This document shows positions 17,653-26,030 of a DNA stretch of 64,000 nt, piece after piece. A program made the translations under genes and the position numbers. Each line of letters opens with the position of its first letter. Position 1 is the first letter of the stretch. The notes under the pieces were generated by a model, which worked only from the letters and a program-made list of their open reading frames with translations, had not been told where the DNA came from and did no database searches. Source of the DNA: Sphaerisporangium perillae (GTDB taxonomy: Bacteria > Actinomycetota > Actinomycetes > Streptosporangiales > Streptosporangiaceae); the NCBI RefSeq assembly GCF_023276435.1, contig NZ_JALLPO010000012.1, positions 124,001 to 188,000 on the forward strand, in the 5' to 3' direction.

Positions 17653-18108
17653 TTACATCTGCGAGAGCTTCTCCAGGATCGGCGCCGCGGCCCGAAGCGT
17701 CGCCCGCTCCTCGGGCGTCAACTCCTTCAGCCGCTTGGCCAGCCATGCCTCCTTGCCCCGGCGCTCCTCCTTCAGCAGCCCGCGCCCGGCCTCCGTCACG
17801 CTGACGGTCACCTGCCGCCGGTCTGTCTGATGCGGGGTACGGGCGAGCAGCCCCCGCTCCTCCAGCGCGGCGATCACCCGCGTCATCGAGGGAGGCTGCA
17901 TCTTTTCCAGCTCGGCCAATTCGCCAGGGGTGATCCCTGAATGCCGTTCGACGGCGGCGAGTGTCGCGAGCTGTGTGGGTGTCAGCTTGTGGGCTCCGGC
18001 CTGCCGCCGCAGCCGCCTGGTCAACCGCGCCAGCGATACCCGCAGCGCGGAAGCCAGCCCGGCGTCGCTGCGCAGGTCCAACGGGCGCCCCATGTTCTTC
18101 GTTAGCAT
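17653..18108 (-). CDS. MarR-family transcriptional regulator
   Basis: 151 aa. The winged helix reads KLTPTQLATLAAVERHSGIT, ELAELEKMQPPSMTRVIAAL and RTPHQTDRRQVTVSVTEAG, all typical of MarR. Dimerisation helices flank it. ATG 18108 is preceded by AAAGG; a second ATG at 18093 is possible. An inverted repeat over the start codon (18101-18128) is a candidate self-operator. It lies between two MFS exporter genes on one strand and probably represses one or both. Confidence 0.9.
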   Translation of the reverse strand: MLTKNMGRPLDLRSDAGLASALRVSLARLTRRLRRQAGAHKLTPTQLATLAAVERHSGITPGELAELEKMQPPSMTRVIAALEERGLLARTPHQTDRRQVTVSVTEAGRGLLKEERRGKEAWLAKRLKELTPEERATLRAAAPILEKLSQM

Positions 18109-18128
18109 AAGTCATTACCTTTGCTAAC
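18101..18128 (-). promoter_or_regulatory. Candidate MarR self-operator
   Basis: GTTAGCA and TGCTAAC are perfect reverse complements separated by 14 bp, spanning the marR start codon and its upstream A/T-rich stretch, where TATAGT reads as a minus-strand -10. This is the usual position for MarR autorepression. Confidence 0.45.
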
Positions 18129-18197
18129 TATATACGACATCCCGTGATTCCCAATGGCTCGACCTTTTTTCCGGCTGTTCTCCGACACGAGGCCTGA

Positions 18198-19463
18198 TCA
18201 ATGCGGGGCGGGCGCGGCGGTCCGGCCGGCCGCGTCGGCGCCCTCCGTGGAGCGCATGGTGCGCACCTCCCGCGAGAGCAGGGTGAGCGCCGACGCCACG
18301 ATGATCAGCGCCCCGGCGCCGTACTGCGTGGCCGACAGCCCGATCCGGTCCGCGAGCGGACCCGCGAGCAGCGCGCCGAGCGGCATCGCCATCACCGAGC
18401 CGAGAGCGTCGTAGGCCGAGACGCGCGCCAGCTTCTCGACGGGAACGTTCCGGGCCAGCGCGACGCTCCACTGGACCATCATGATCTCCATGGTCAGGCC
18501 GAGGAACACCGCGGCCAGGCAGAGCGCGGGAAGCGGCCAGTGCATGGCCAGCGACAGCGGCGAGATGGCCATGCAGCCACCGATCACCACGACGAACAGC
18601 ATGGGCCTGCGCGGGGTGAAGCGCAGGGAGAGCACGCCGCCGAGGATCAGCCCGAGGGCCTCGGCCGAGGTGATCGCCCCCCACGCGGCCGGGCCGCCGA
18701 GCTCGGCCTTGGCGACCGCGGGACCGAGCACCTGGAACCCGCCGTACCACGCCATGAGGATGACGCAGAACTGCACCACGATCGCCCACAGCCAGGTGTG
18801 GGAGGTGAACTCCGACCAGCCGTCCCGCAGCTCGCCCAGCATGCCTGCGCTGCGGACCCGCTCGTGACCGGTCACCCGGATGGCGAGCAGCAGAGGGATG
18901 GTGCCGAGCAGCCCGATGCCGCAGATCGACATCGCCCAGCCCGGCCCCACGGCCGCTACGACCACACCGGCCACGGCGGCGCCTCCCATCTGGGCACCGT
19001 TCATCGCGAGCCTGCTCACCGCGTTGGCCTGCTGGAGCAGCTCGTCCGGCACGATCTTCGGCAGCAGCGCCTGCGACGCCGGGTAGAAGATCGCCATCCC
19101 CACGCCGGTCAGCGTCTCCAGCACGATCATCTGCCACAGCCGGGCCTCGCCGCTCAGCACGAGCAGGCCGAGCGTCCCCTCCGCGACCGCGATCATGATG
19201 TTGGCGGCGATGATGACCCGCTGCGGCGGGACGCGGTCGGCGATGACCCCGCTGATCAGCGTGAACACCAGCGAGGGAGCGATCTGCGCCGCGAGGACGT
19301 ACGACAGGTCGGCGGTGGATCCGGTGAGGTCCAGCACCGCGAAGGAGACGCCGACCAGCGAGAACGCGACAGCGGCCGGCGCGAGCAGGCGGTCTGCCAG
19401 CAACAACCGGAAGTCGCGGATCCCGAGAACCGGGAAGCGGCGGGCAAGGGCGCGCCACGGCAT
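18198..19463 (-). CDS. MFS exporter, EntS-like
   Basis: 421 aa from ATG 19463. It has twelve predicted helices with FRLLLADRLLAPAAVAFSLV in helix 1, the loop GVIADRVPPQR, and YPASQALLPKIVPDELLQQANAV in the region that is diagnostic of MFS_3 exporters. The C-terminus is a short disordered tail (STEGADAAGRTAAPAPH). It ends 90 bp upstream of marR and is related in type but not closely in sequence to the MFS at 16103. Substrate unknown. Confidence 0.88.
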   Translation of the reverse strand: MPWRALARRFPVLGIRDFRLLLADRLLAPAAVAFSLVGVSFAVLDLTGSTADLSYVLAAQIAPSLVFTLISGVIADRVPPQRVIIAANIMIAVAEGTLGLLVLSGEARLWQMIVLETLTGVGMAIFYPASQALLPKIVPDELLQQANAVSRLAMNGAQMGGAAVAGVVVAAVGPGWAMSICGIGLLGTIPLLLAIRVTGHERVRSAGMLGELRDGWSEFTSHTWLWAIVVQFCVILMAWYGGFQVLGPAVAKAELGGPAAWGAITSAEALGLILGGVLSLRFTPRRPMLFVVVIGGCMAISPLSLAMHWPLPALCLAAVFLGLTMEIMMVQWSVALARNVPVEKLARVSAYDALGSVMAMPLGALLAGPLADRIGLSATQYGAGALIIVASALTLLSREVRTMRSTEGADAAGRTAAPAPH

Positions 19464-19593
19464 GACTATCGTCCGATCGAGTTGAGAGGGCGGCGTCCGG
19501 TGCGGAGGACGGTGTTGGAGCCGGCAAGGCGGCGTTCGACGTTAACGGGGTAACCACCGGTGGGCAATCGGTTTTTCGGCCCGCGCGCGCCCA

Positions 19594-21366
19594 TCACCCG
19601 AGCTGGGCGGCCTGGAGCCCCGAGTAGAGCCCGCGCCGGCGGATCAGCTCGTCGTGCGTGCCGATCTCGGCGATCCGCCCGTCCTCCATGACCACGATGC
19701 GGTCCGCCGTACGGATCGTCGACAGGCGATGGGCCACCACGAACACCGTGCGACCGGCGACCAGCCGCCCCAGCGCCTGCTGGATGAGCGCCTCCGACCG
19801 GGTGTCAAGGGCGGAGGTCGCCTCGTCCAGGATGAGCACCCGGGGATCCCGGATGAGGGCGCGGGCGATCGCGAGACGCTGCTTCTGGCCGCCCGACAGC
19901 CGCGCCCCCCGCTCGCCCACGACCGTGTCGAGCCCGTCCGGGAGCCGGTCGATGAACTCCGTCGCGTTGGCGTCCCGCAGGGCGTCGCGCAGCGTCCGCT
20001 CAGGGACGTCCCGCATGCCGTACAGGACGTTGTCCCGGATGGTGCCCTCGAACAGGATCGACTCCTGCGGCACGATCGAGACGAACCGGCGGTAGGTGCG
20101 CAGGTCCAGGGTCTCCATGTCGCGGCCGTCCAGCAGGATCCTGCCGGACGTGGGGCGCAGGAAGCCGATGACCAGGTTCAGGACCGTCGACTTGCCGGCG
20201 CCGGAGGCCCCGACGAGGGCGACGGTCTCGCCAGGGGAGACGGTGAGGCTGAAGTCGCCGACCGCCGGCCGGTTCCCCTGGTAGCTGTAGGCGACGTCCT
20301 GGAACTCCACCACGCCGCGGACGGAGTCGACCCGCGCCTTGCCCGCGTTGTTCTCCAGGTCGGGCGCCTGCAGGACCTCGCCGATGGACCGTACGGCCTC
20401 CAGCCCCTTGCTCACCACGGGAGTGAGGCTCATCAAGGTGGTCACCGAGGAGGTCAGGGTCGCGAAGAACGTGCTCAGCATGACCACGTCACCGGGGGTG
20501 ATCGCGAGAACCTGGTAGTACGCCACCCACGCCGAGGCGGCGAGGAAGCCGGCGCCCAGCACGTTGAGCGTGATCCACGCCAGCGCGCCGAACCGCCCGT
20601 TCAGCAGGTCCAGCCGCAGGCTCGTCCGCAGGACTTTGCTGAGCGTCCCGTCCACACGCTTGAGCGCGTCCTGCTCCAGGCCGTGCGCCCGGGTGATGGG
20701 GATGAGATGGGTCATCTCGGTCACCCGTGAGGAGAGACGCTCCACCTCCTGGCGGAAACTCTCATTGTTGGAGCGCAGCCGGTCCCGCATCCGCATGACC
20801 AGCAACGCCGCCGTCGGCACGACGACGAGGAAGACCGGCAGCGCCGCCGGAACGCGCACGGCGATCACGACAAGCCCGCCGCCGAGCATCCACAGCGCCG
20901 CCAGCCCATTGTCCCCCGCCTGCTGGAGCATCTGCTCGACGCTCTCCACATCGCGGATGACCTTGGTCTGCAGCACGCCCGCGCTGACCCGGGAGTGGTA
21001 GCCGATCGAGAGTTGCTGCATCCGGCGGCACAGCGAGGACCGCAGGTTCGTCCCCAGGCGGCGGATGGTCCCGCTCATATAGCGCACGTACGCGAGGTGG
21101 AACGGATAGTTCAGGGTCAGCAGGACGAGCAGCACCCCGGTGTTGACCCAGAGCTGCCAGATCGGCAGGTGCCCCACCACGACATCGACGATGTTGGCCG
21201 TGATCAGCGGCAGCAGCCACGTCGGGCTGTGCTTGACCATGAACGCGCCGCACGCGAGCACGAGGCGTCGCCGGTCCTCCCGCAGCAGATACGCGAGCGT
21301 GCGAAGCGGGTGCTCGCCGCGATACCGGTGATCCAGCGCCCCGTCCGGCACCACCACAGCAACCAC
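19594..21366 (-). CDS. ABC exporter, fused membrane and ATPase domains
   Basis: 590 aa. Six-helix type I exporter domain (about 35-310), then ATPase with Walker A GASGAGKST, Q-loop IVPQESILFEGTIRDNVLYG, signature LSGGQKQRLAIARAL, Walker B VLILDEATSALD and the H-loop VVAHRLSTI. It is a half-transporter that works as a homodimer or with a partner encoded elsewhere. GTG 21366 is the first start; GTG 21357 has better spacing from GGGGGA and is equally possible. The gene is separated from the MFS operon by 130 bp. Confidence 0.9.
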   Translation of the reverse strand: MVAVVVPDGALDHRYRGEHPLRTLAYLLREDRRRLVLACGAFMVKHSPTWLLPLITANIVDVVVGHLPIWQLWVNTGVLLVLLTLNYPFHLAYVRYMSGTIRRLGTNLRSSLCRRMQQLSIGYHSRVSAGVLQTKVIRDVESVEQMLQQAGDNGLAALWMLGGGLVVIAVRVPAALPVFLVVVPTAALLVMRMRDRLRSNNESFRQEVERLSSRVTEMTHLIPITRAHGLEQDALKRVDGTLSKVLRTSLRLDLLNGRFGALAWITLNVLGAGFLAASAWVAYYQVLAITPGDVVMLSTFFATLTSSVTTLMSLTPVVSKGLEAVRSIGEVLQAPDLENNAGKARVDSVRGVVEFQDVAYSYQGNRPAVGDFSLTVSPGETVALVGASGAGKSTVLNLVIGFLRPTSGRILLDGRDMETLDLRTYRRFVSIVPQESILFEGTIRDNVLYGMRDVPERTLRDALRDANATEFIDRLPDGLDTVVGERGARLSGGQKQRLAIARALIRDPRVLILDEATSALDTRSEALIQQALGRLVAGRTVFVVAHRLSTIRTADRIVVMEDGRIAEIGTHDELIRRRGLYSGLQAAQLG

Positions 21367-21706
21367 TCCCCCTAGAAGCCCACATCCGCCCCAATATGAT
21401 CACATACCAGGACAAATTCGCGGACGAGGCATCCCGGACGTGCCGCCCGCCACGATCTGGCCAGGAGACGTTCGCGAGGGTAAATTCGCGATATGTCGTG
21501 TCTTCAAGTGCGGCTCCGGCCTGATCCCACAGGTCGGCCGCCTCGGCGCCGACGAAGTGTCCGTCCGTACGCGACCTCGGCCGGCGTTTCTGGTACGGAG
21601 CACCCTGGTTCGGCACCCGGCTCGTAAGCGCCCGCCGACCTGACTGACGCCGCACTGGAAGCGAGCCGCCGAGCCATGCCCGCCCGCCACGTGGACGCGA
21701 AGCCCG
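21367..21706. other. 340-bp gap without a recognised gene
   Basis: It lies upstream of the ABC exporter and downstream of the VOC gene, both on the minus strand. It has a lower-GC stretch around 21400-21500 with two copies of AAATTCGCG (21414 and 21483 area), which may contain the exporter promoter. The short open frames here lack Shine-Dalgarno signals and family features. Confidence 0.4.
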
Positions 21707-22135
21707 TCAGGCGAAGTCCTCCGGCTTGAACTCCCTCGGCTCGACAAGAACGAGCCAGTTGCCGGAGTTGTCGCGGATGACAGCCTCGACGCCGTAGGGC
21801 CGGTCCGAGGGCTCCTGGAGGAACGTCACGCCCTTCGCGGTCAGTTCCTCATGGGTCTTCCGGCAGTCGTCGACCCGCAGCCCGAGGCCGCCCATGCCGC
21901 CCTTCTCGAGCTGGCGCCGGACGAAGTCCGCGGCTTCGGCGTCGAGCGGCGGGCCCGGCTTCATCAGCGTGATCTCGAGCTCGGGGTGGTTCGGATGGCA
22001 CACGGTGACCCAGCGGAACCCCTCCCCCATGGTGATGTCGGTATGCGGAACGAAGCCGAGGACGTCGACGTAGAAGTCGCGCGCCTTGTCCTGGTCGAGG
22101 CAGTAGAGGGTCGTCAGCGAGACGTTGGTAATCAT
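21707..22135 (-). CDS. VOC-family (glyoxalase-like) protein
   Basis: 142 aa from ATG 22135. The beta-alpha-beta-beta-beta modules read VSLTTLYCLDQDKARDFYVD and GLGLRVDDCRKTHEELTAKG, ending IRDNSGNWLVLVEP. The metal-ligand positions are partly conserved (E in VLVEP). Such proteins are dioxygenases, isomerases or antibiotic-binding proteins; the sequence does not decide which. It is 53 bp downstream of the AraC gene on the same strand, so the two form an operon. Confidence 0.88.
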   Translation of the reverse strand: MITNVSLTTLYCLDQDKARDFYVDVLGFVPHTDITMGEGFRWVTVCHPNHPELEITLMKPGPPLDAEAADFVRRQLEKGGMGGLGLRVDDCRKTHEELTAKGVTFLQEPSDRPYGVEAVIRDNSGNWLVLVEPREFKPEDFA

Positions 22136-22188
22136 GTGGGAGAAGCTACTCCGTGTCCTCCGACCTGCACTTCTCCAAAATTGCACAA

Positions 22189-22638
22189 TCAGGGGTCCTC
22201 GGTATCGGGCGCCGCCGTGCCGGTCAGATCGAGCACCCCGCACATGAACAGATAGCACCCGGGGACGTGCGGACCGCCGCGGGCCGCCCACCGGTCGCGG
22301 TAGGCGCTGGGGCTCTCGCCCACCAGTTGCGTGAACTTCGACGAGAACGACCCCAAGCTCGAGAACCCGACGGACATGCAGATCTCGGTCACCGTCAGGT
22401 TGGCGGCGCGCAGCAGGTCCTGAGCCCGTTCCAGGCGGCGGCGGTTGAGATAGCGGATCGGCGTCTCGCCGTACGCCGCCTCGAAGCACCGGACGAAGTA
22501 GAACTTGGAGATCCCGGCGACGGCCGCGAGCCGGTCGAGATCGACCTCGGTCTGGTAGTTGCGGTCGATGTGGTCGCGCGCCATGCGGAGCCGAGGGAGC
22601 AACTCCACCGGCACCGCCCGTTTTCCCCTGACGGCCAC
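22189..22638 (-). CDS. Short AraC-family regulator
   Basis: 149 aa. Both helix-turn-helix motifs are present: LAAVAGISKFYFVRCFEAAY and the second ICMSVGFSSLGSFSSKFTQL followed by VGESPSAYRDRW. Only ~20 residues precede the DNA-binding domain and a ~30-residue tail follows, so there is no classical effector domain. The partner VOC protein encoded immediately downstream could act as or modify the effector, as in several AraC-glyoxalase pairs; this is inference. Confidence 0.9.
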   Translation of the reverse strand: MAVRGKRAVPVELLPRLRMARDHIDRNYQTEVDLDRLAAVAGISKFYFVRCFEAAYGETPIRYLNRRRLERAQDLLRAANLTVTEICMSVGFSSLGSFSSKFTQLVGESPSAYRDRWAARGGPHVPGCYLFMCGVLDLTGTAAPDTEDP

Positions 22639-22705
22639 ACCACGACACTATCGCCACCGGGACCGGTGGCGGCTTCCTCACCGCCGAACGCACGAGTCAC
22701 TGACC

Positions 22706-22790
22706 CCCCGACCAGAAGGTGCCCCATACCCGCCGGAATCCCCCGACCAGCAGGTGCCCCATACCCGCCGGAATCACCCGGCCGGAAGGT
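22706..22790. repeat. Intergenic minisatellite, 35-bp period
   Basis: Two units of 35 bp (22706-22740, 22741-22775) differ at one base; the core is AGGTGCCCCATACCCGCC. A degraded third piece with GGAAGGT follows to 22790. It occupies the space between the AraC promoter side and the end of the next gene. Confidence 0.8.
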
Positions 22791-25282
22791 CAATCCATCT
22801 TCGCCAGGGTGTCCCGCAACCGCCTCAGGTCCCGCTTGCGTGCCTCGTACGTCGCCCCGACCACCACCAGGAGGAGCCCGCCCACCGCGATCGGTACCCA
22901 GCGCGGCACCGCGAGCAGCATCTCCGACACGTACGGGGCGAGTTCCCGCACCGCGACCCCGGCCAGCACGACGGCTCCGATCACCGTGGGCGCATGGAGC
23001 CGGAACCGGGCTCCGGCGAGCAACACCGCCAGCGCGAGCCCGCCGAGCGCCGGCCACCGCCACAATTCGGTGTCCGCGTAGACCGCCACCAGGCTCGGCA
23101 GCATCGTGAAGGAGAGTCCCGCACCGTAGGCGGCCCACGACGAGACGTCCGCGCTCCGCCCCCGCCACCAGCCGAATCCCAGCAGGGCCAGCGAGCACGG
23201 CACCGTGTACGCCTCCACGACGGTGACCTCGCCGGCCCACAGCCGCAACCACGAGGCCGACAGCAGCAGGGCGGTGCCCGTGTACCTGAGCCACTCCAGG
23301 TTCAACTCGTCCCGACCGGCTCTGCCCGGCCACAGCGACCTGGCCGGCAGGAGCACCCCGGCCACCGCGCACCCCACGCTCGCCGCCACCCTGACCTGCA
23401 GGCCCGCCGCGAGCCCCACCGCCATCGCCTCCAGGCCGAGGAAGAGCACGGCGGCGCCCAGCCCCCACACCCGCAGGGCCGTCACGCTGCCGGCCACCGC
23501 CATGGCGGCGGCCGGCACCGCCAGGATCGGCAGCACGATCAAGGTCGCCGGCTTGCTGCCGAACGCGTACGCCGCCGCCTCCACCGAGGCAAGACCGGCG
23601 ACGATCGCGCAGGCCACCGCCCACCGGGACGTCCCGCCCAGCGTGGCGGCGACCGCCCACCGGGGCGCCCCGCTCAGCGTGGCGGCGACTGCCGGCGTGG
23701 CGGCCAGCGCCACCTGCATGGCCACCGCGGCCGGATAGGGCACCGCGAAGGCCGCGGGGGCGACCGCGATCGCGAGCGCCCCGGACACCAGCGCGCCGAT
23801 CAGCGCGATCTCCACCGGCCACCCGCCGGTGCCGCGCACGGCCGGCACGAGGAAGCCGGCCGCCAGCACGGCGAGCACTACCACGTCCACCGGCGATGTC
23901 ACCTCGCCTGGCCACGGCCCGCCGTCCCACGTGCCCGTCCAGAGCGTGTCCAGCCATGCCAGCGGCGCCGCCAGGGTGGCCGCGAGCCGGGGCAGCGGCG
24001 TCAGCGAGGTCAGCAGCGCCACCGTCCCGCCGGTGGCCATGCCCGCCAGCCGTACCCTGCGCCAGGGCAGCCAGGTTGCGGCGAGCACCACCACGAGCGC
24101 CGGGACCAGGTAGGCGAGGGGGCGCCAGTCCAGGCTCAGCCGGCCCAGCGCCGACTCCGCCGGCGCGGCCAGGGCTGCGATCAGCGCGAGCGCGGTTCCC
24201 GCCGTGACCAGCGCGGCCCAGATCTCCCCCTCCCCCTTGCCCGAACCGGCCAGGCTCCACGCCACGTACGCGCCGAGCAGGGCCAGCGCGGCCAGCGGCG
24301 CCGACCTGCCCAGCGCCTCCCCGACGGAGCCGGCGTCGAGCGCGTGCACCGCGCCGCCCAGCAGCGCGAGGGCTGCCATCGCGCTGCCGCAGAGAGCGGC
24401 CGTCGTGCGCACCCCCGCCCGGCCGTACCGAACCAGGGCGACGTCCAGCGCCGCCGTGGCCACCAGCATGGCCACCAGCCACGAGCCCGAGGTGGTTCCG
24501 GCCAGCAGCGGAAGGACCGGCTGCGCCAGCACCACGGCCACCGGGGCGGGACCGCGAAGCGGCACCACCCGGGCGTAGGCCGCGAGGACCAGCGCGACGA
24601 GCCCGCACACCCCGGCCGCGTAGTCGAGCGCCTCGATGGCGTCGACCCCGAGGAATCCCACCCTCCTGGCCGCGTAACCGTCCAGCAGCAGCAGCGCGAT
24701 GGAGAACCCGGCCACGGTCTCGGCCGTCGCGGTGAGCCTGCGCCGGATTAGTACCACCGGCGCCAGCATGGCCAGCGCGGTGAACCCCGCCAGCACGGCC
24801 GCGCGCCCGCCGATGCCGAGCCGCCCCCAGCTCACGACGGTGAACACCACCGCCGCCACCGTCAGCAGCAGGCCGCCGAGGATGAGCAGCAGATTCTGTA
24901 CGGTCCCCGCCGACACCTCCCGCGTCCGGCCGCTGCCCCCCGCCCCCGCACGCCCATCCTCGCCGGGCCCCGCGCCTGGAGACGGTCCTGCCGCCCGCTC
25001 CTGGATCGCTGCTCCGGCGGCCGGGTCACCCACCGCCCCCGCGCGCCCGTCGCGCAGGATGCCCAGCAGTTCCTCCCGGCGGGCCAGCAGCCGCGTCTGC
25101 TGGGTTCGCAGCCCGGCGAGCGTCTCGTCCACCCGCCACAGCTCCTGCGCGACGGGTCCCCGCAGCGGCAGCGCGCACTCCGGGCACTCGGGCGCCGCGG
25201 GCCCGCCTCCGGCCAACGCCGCACCGCAGTCCGGGCACCTCACATCTCCGCGCATAGGAGAACAATGCAGCCTTCGGGACAT
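22790..25282 (-). CDS. Zinc-ribbon polytopic membrane protein (SCO7613-C-like)
   Basis: 830 aa from the first ATG; ATG 25255 (MRGDVRCPDCG) is the more family-like start, giving 821 aa. An N-terminal zinc ribbon (CPDCG ... CPECALPL) and a short coiled coil (VAQELWRVDETLAGLRTQQT, RLLARREELLG) precede a Gly/Pro/Ala linker. About 28-30 hydrophobic helices rich in Ala, Val and Leu follow, with internal repeats, and the C-terminus is basic (TYEARKRDLRRLRDTLAKMD). This matches the actinobacterial family I know as SCO7613 C-terminal domain proteins, function unknown. It is transcribed alone. Confidence 0.8.
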   Translation of the reverse strand: MSRRLHCSPMRGDVRCPDCGAALAGGGPAAPECPECALPLRGPVAQELWRVDETLAGLRTQQTRLLARREELLGILRDGRAGAVGDPAAGAAIQERAAGPSPGAGPGEDGRAGAGGSGRTREVSAGTVQNLLLILGGLLLTVAAVVFTVVSWGRLGIGGRAAVLAGFTALAMLAPVVLIRRRLTATAETVAGFSIALLLLDGYAARRVGFLGVDAIEALDYAAGVCGLVALVLAAYARVVPLRGPAPVAVVLAQPVLPLLAGTTSGSWLVAMLVATAALDVALVRYGRAGVRTTAALCGSAMAALALLGGAVHALDAGSVGEALGRSAPLAALALLGAYVAWSLAGSGKGEGEIWAALVTAGTALALIAALAAPAESALGRLSLDWRPLAYLVPALVVVLAATWLPWRRVRLAGMATGGTVALLTSLTPLPRLAATLAAPLAWLDTLWTGTWDGGPWPGEVTSPVDVVVLAVLAAGFLVPAVRGTGGWPVEIALIGALVSGALAIAVAPAAFAVPYPAAVAMQVALAATPAVAATLSGAPRWAVAATLGGTSRWAVACAIVAGLASVEAAAYAFGSKPATLIVLPILAVPAAAMAVAGSVTALRVWGLGAAVLFLGLEAMAVGLAAGLQVRVAASVGCAVAGVLLPARSLWPGRAGRDELNLEWLRYTGTALLLSASWLRLWAGEVTVVEAYTVPCSLALLGFGWWRGRSADVSSWAAYGAGLSFTMLPSLVAVYADTELWRWPALGGLALAVLLAGARFRLHAPTVIGAVVLAGVAVRELAPYVSEMLLAVPRWVPIAVGGLLLVVVGATYEARKRDLRRLRDTLAKMD

Positions 25283-25370
25283 CCTTCGCAGGCGCCGTCC
25301 CGCTCAGCCCGCCCTCGCAGCACGGCGACCTGGGGGCCGATCAGGAAATAGGCGTCGGCTCGTCAGCGTG

Positions 25371-26030
25371 TCAGGTGCCGAGGCCGGCTTGGCGGGCGCG
25401 GATGATGGCTTCGGCGCGGTCGGCGACCTGGAGTTTGGCGAAGATCGCGGAGATGTGGTTGCTGACGGTCTTGGTGCTGATGACCAGGTGCTGAGCGATG
25501 GCGGCGTTGGCGCGACCGGCGGCGATGAGGTCCAGGACCTCACGCTCGCGGGCGGTCAGTTCAGGGAAGGGTTCGGCGCTGGGCACGGCGTGGGCTCCAC
25601 CGGTGAAGAAGCTGATGATCCGGCGGGCCACAGTCGGTCCGAAGATGGCCTGACCGGCGGCGACGGAACGGATCGCACGAGTGATCTCGTCCTGCTGGGC
25701 GCCTTTGATCAGGTAGCCGGAAGCGCCGGCCCGCATGGCGGCGAACACCGACTCGTCGTCTTCGAACATGGTCAGCACGAGAACCCGCGTCTCGGGCACG
25801 GACCGCACGATCGCACGCGTCGCGTCGACGCCGTTGGTGCCGGGCATGTGCAGATCCATGACGACGACGTCGGGGCGGGCGAGCTGGGCCTCCCGGCGGG
25901 CGCCGTCGCCGTCGGCGGCCTCGCCCACGACCTCGACATCGGTCAGCGACGCGATCAGGGCGCGCAGTCCGTCGCGCATCATCGGATGGTCATCGACGAT
26001 GAGGACCCGGATACGGTCTGGCGCGGTCAA
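25371..26030 (-). CDS. NarL/LuxR-family response regulator
   Basis: 219 aa. The receiver domain has D13/D14 and phospho-acceptor D59 (VVVMDLHMPG) with K at LIKGAQ. The LuxR helix-turn-helix is LTAREREVLDLIAAGRANAA and STKTVSNHISAIFAKLQV. The start is an unusual TTG at 26030, chosen because GGAGGGA lies ~3-8 nt upstream and because TTGA overlaps the kinase stop at 26027. It partners the kinase. Confidence 0.92.
   Translation of the reverse strand: MTAPDRIRVLIVDDHPMMRDGLRALIASLTDVEVVGEAADGDGARREAQLARPDVVVMDLHMPGTNGVDATRAIVRSVPETRVLVLTMFEDDESVFAAMRAGASGYLIKGAQQDEITRAIRSVAAGQAIFGPTVARRIISFFTGGAHAVPSAEPFPELTAREREVLDLIAAGRANAAIAQHLVISTKTVSNHISAIFAKLQVADRAEAIIRARQAGLGT

Noticed and set aside
22559..24751. 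Long plus-strand open frame (730 codons) opposite the zinc-ribbon membrane protein
   Set aside because: Composition is Arg/Gln/Pro/His-rich shadow; the minus strand encodes a coherent polytopic protein with a zinc ribbon.
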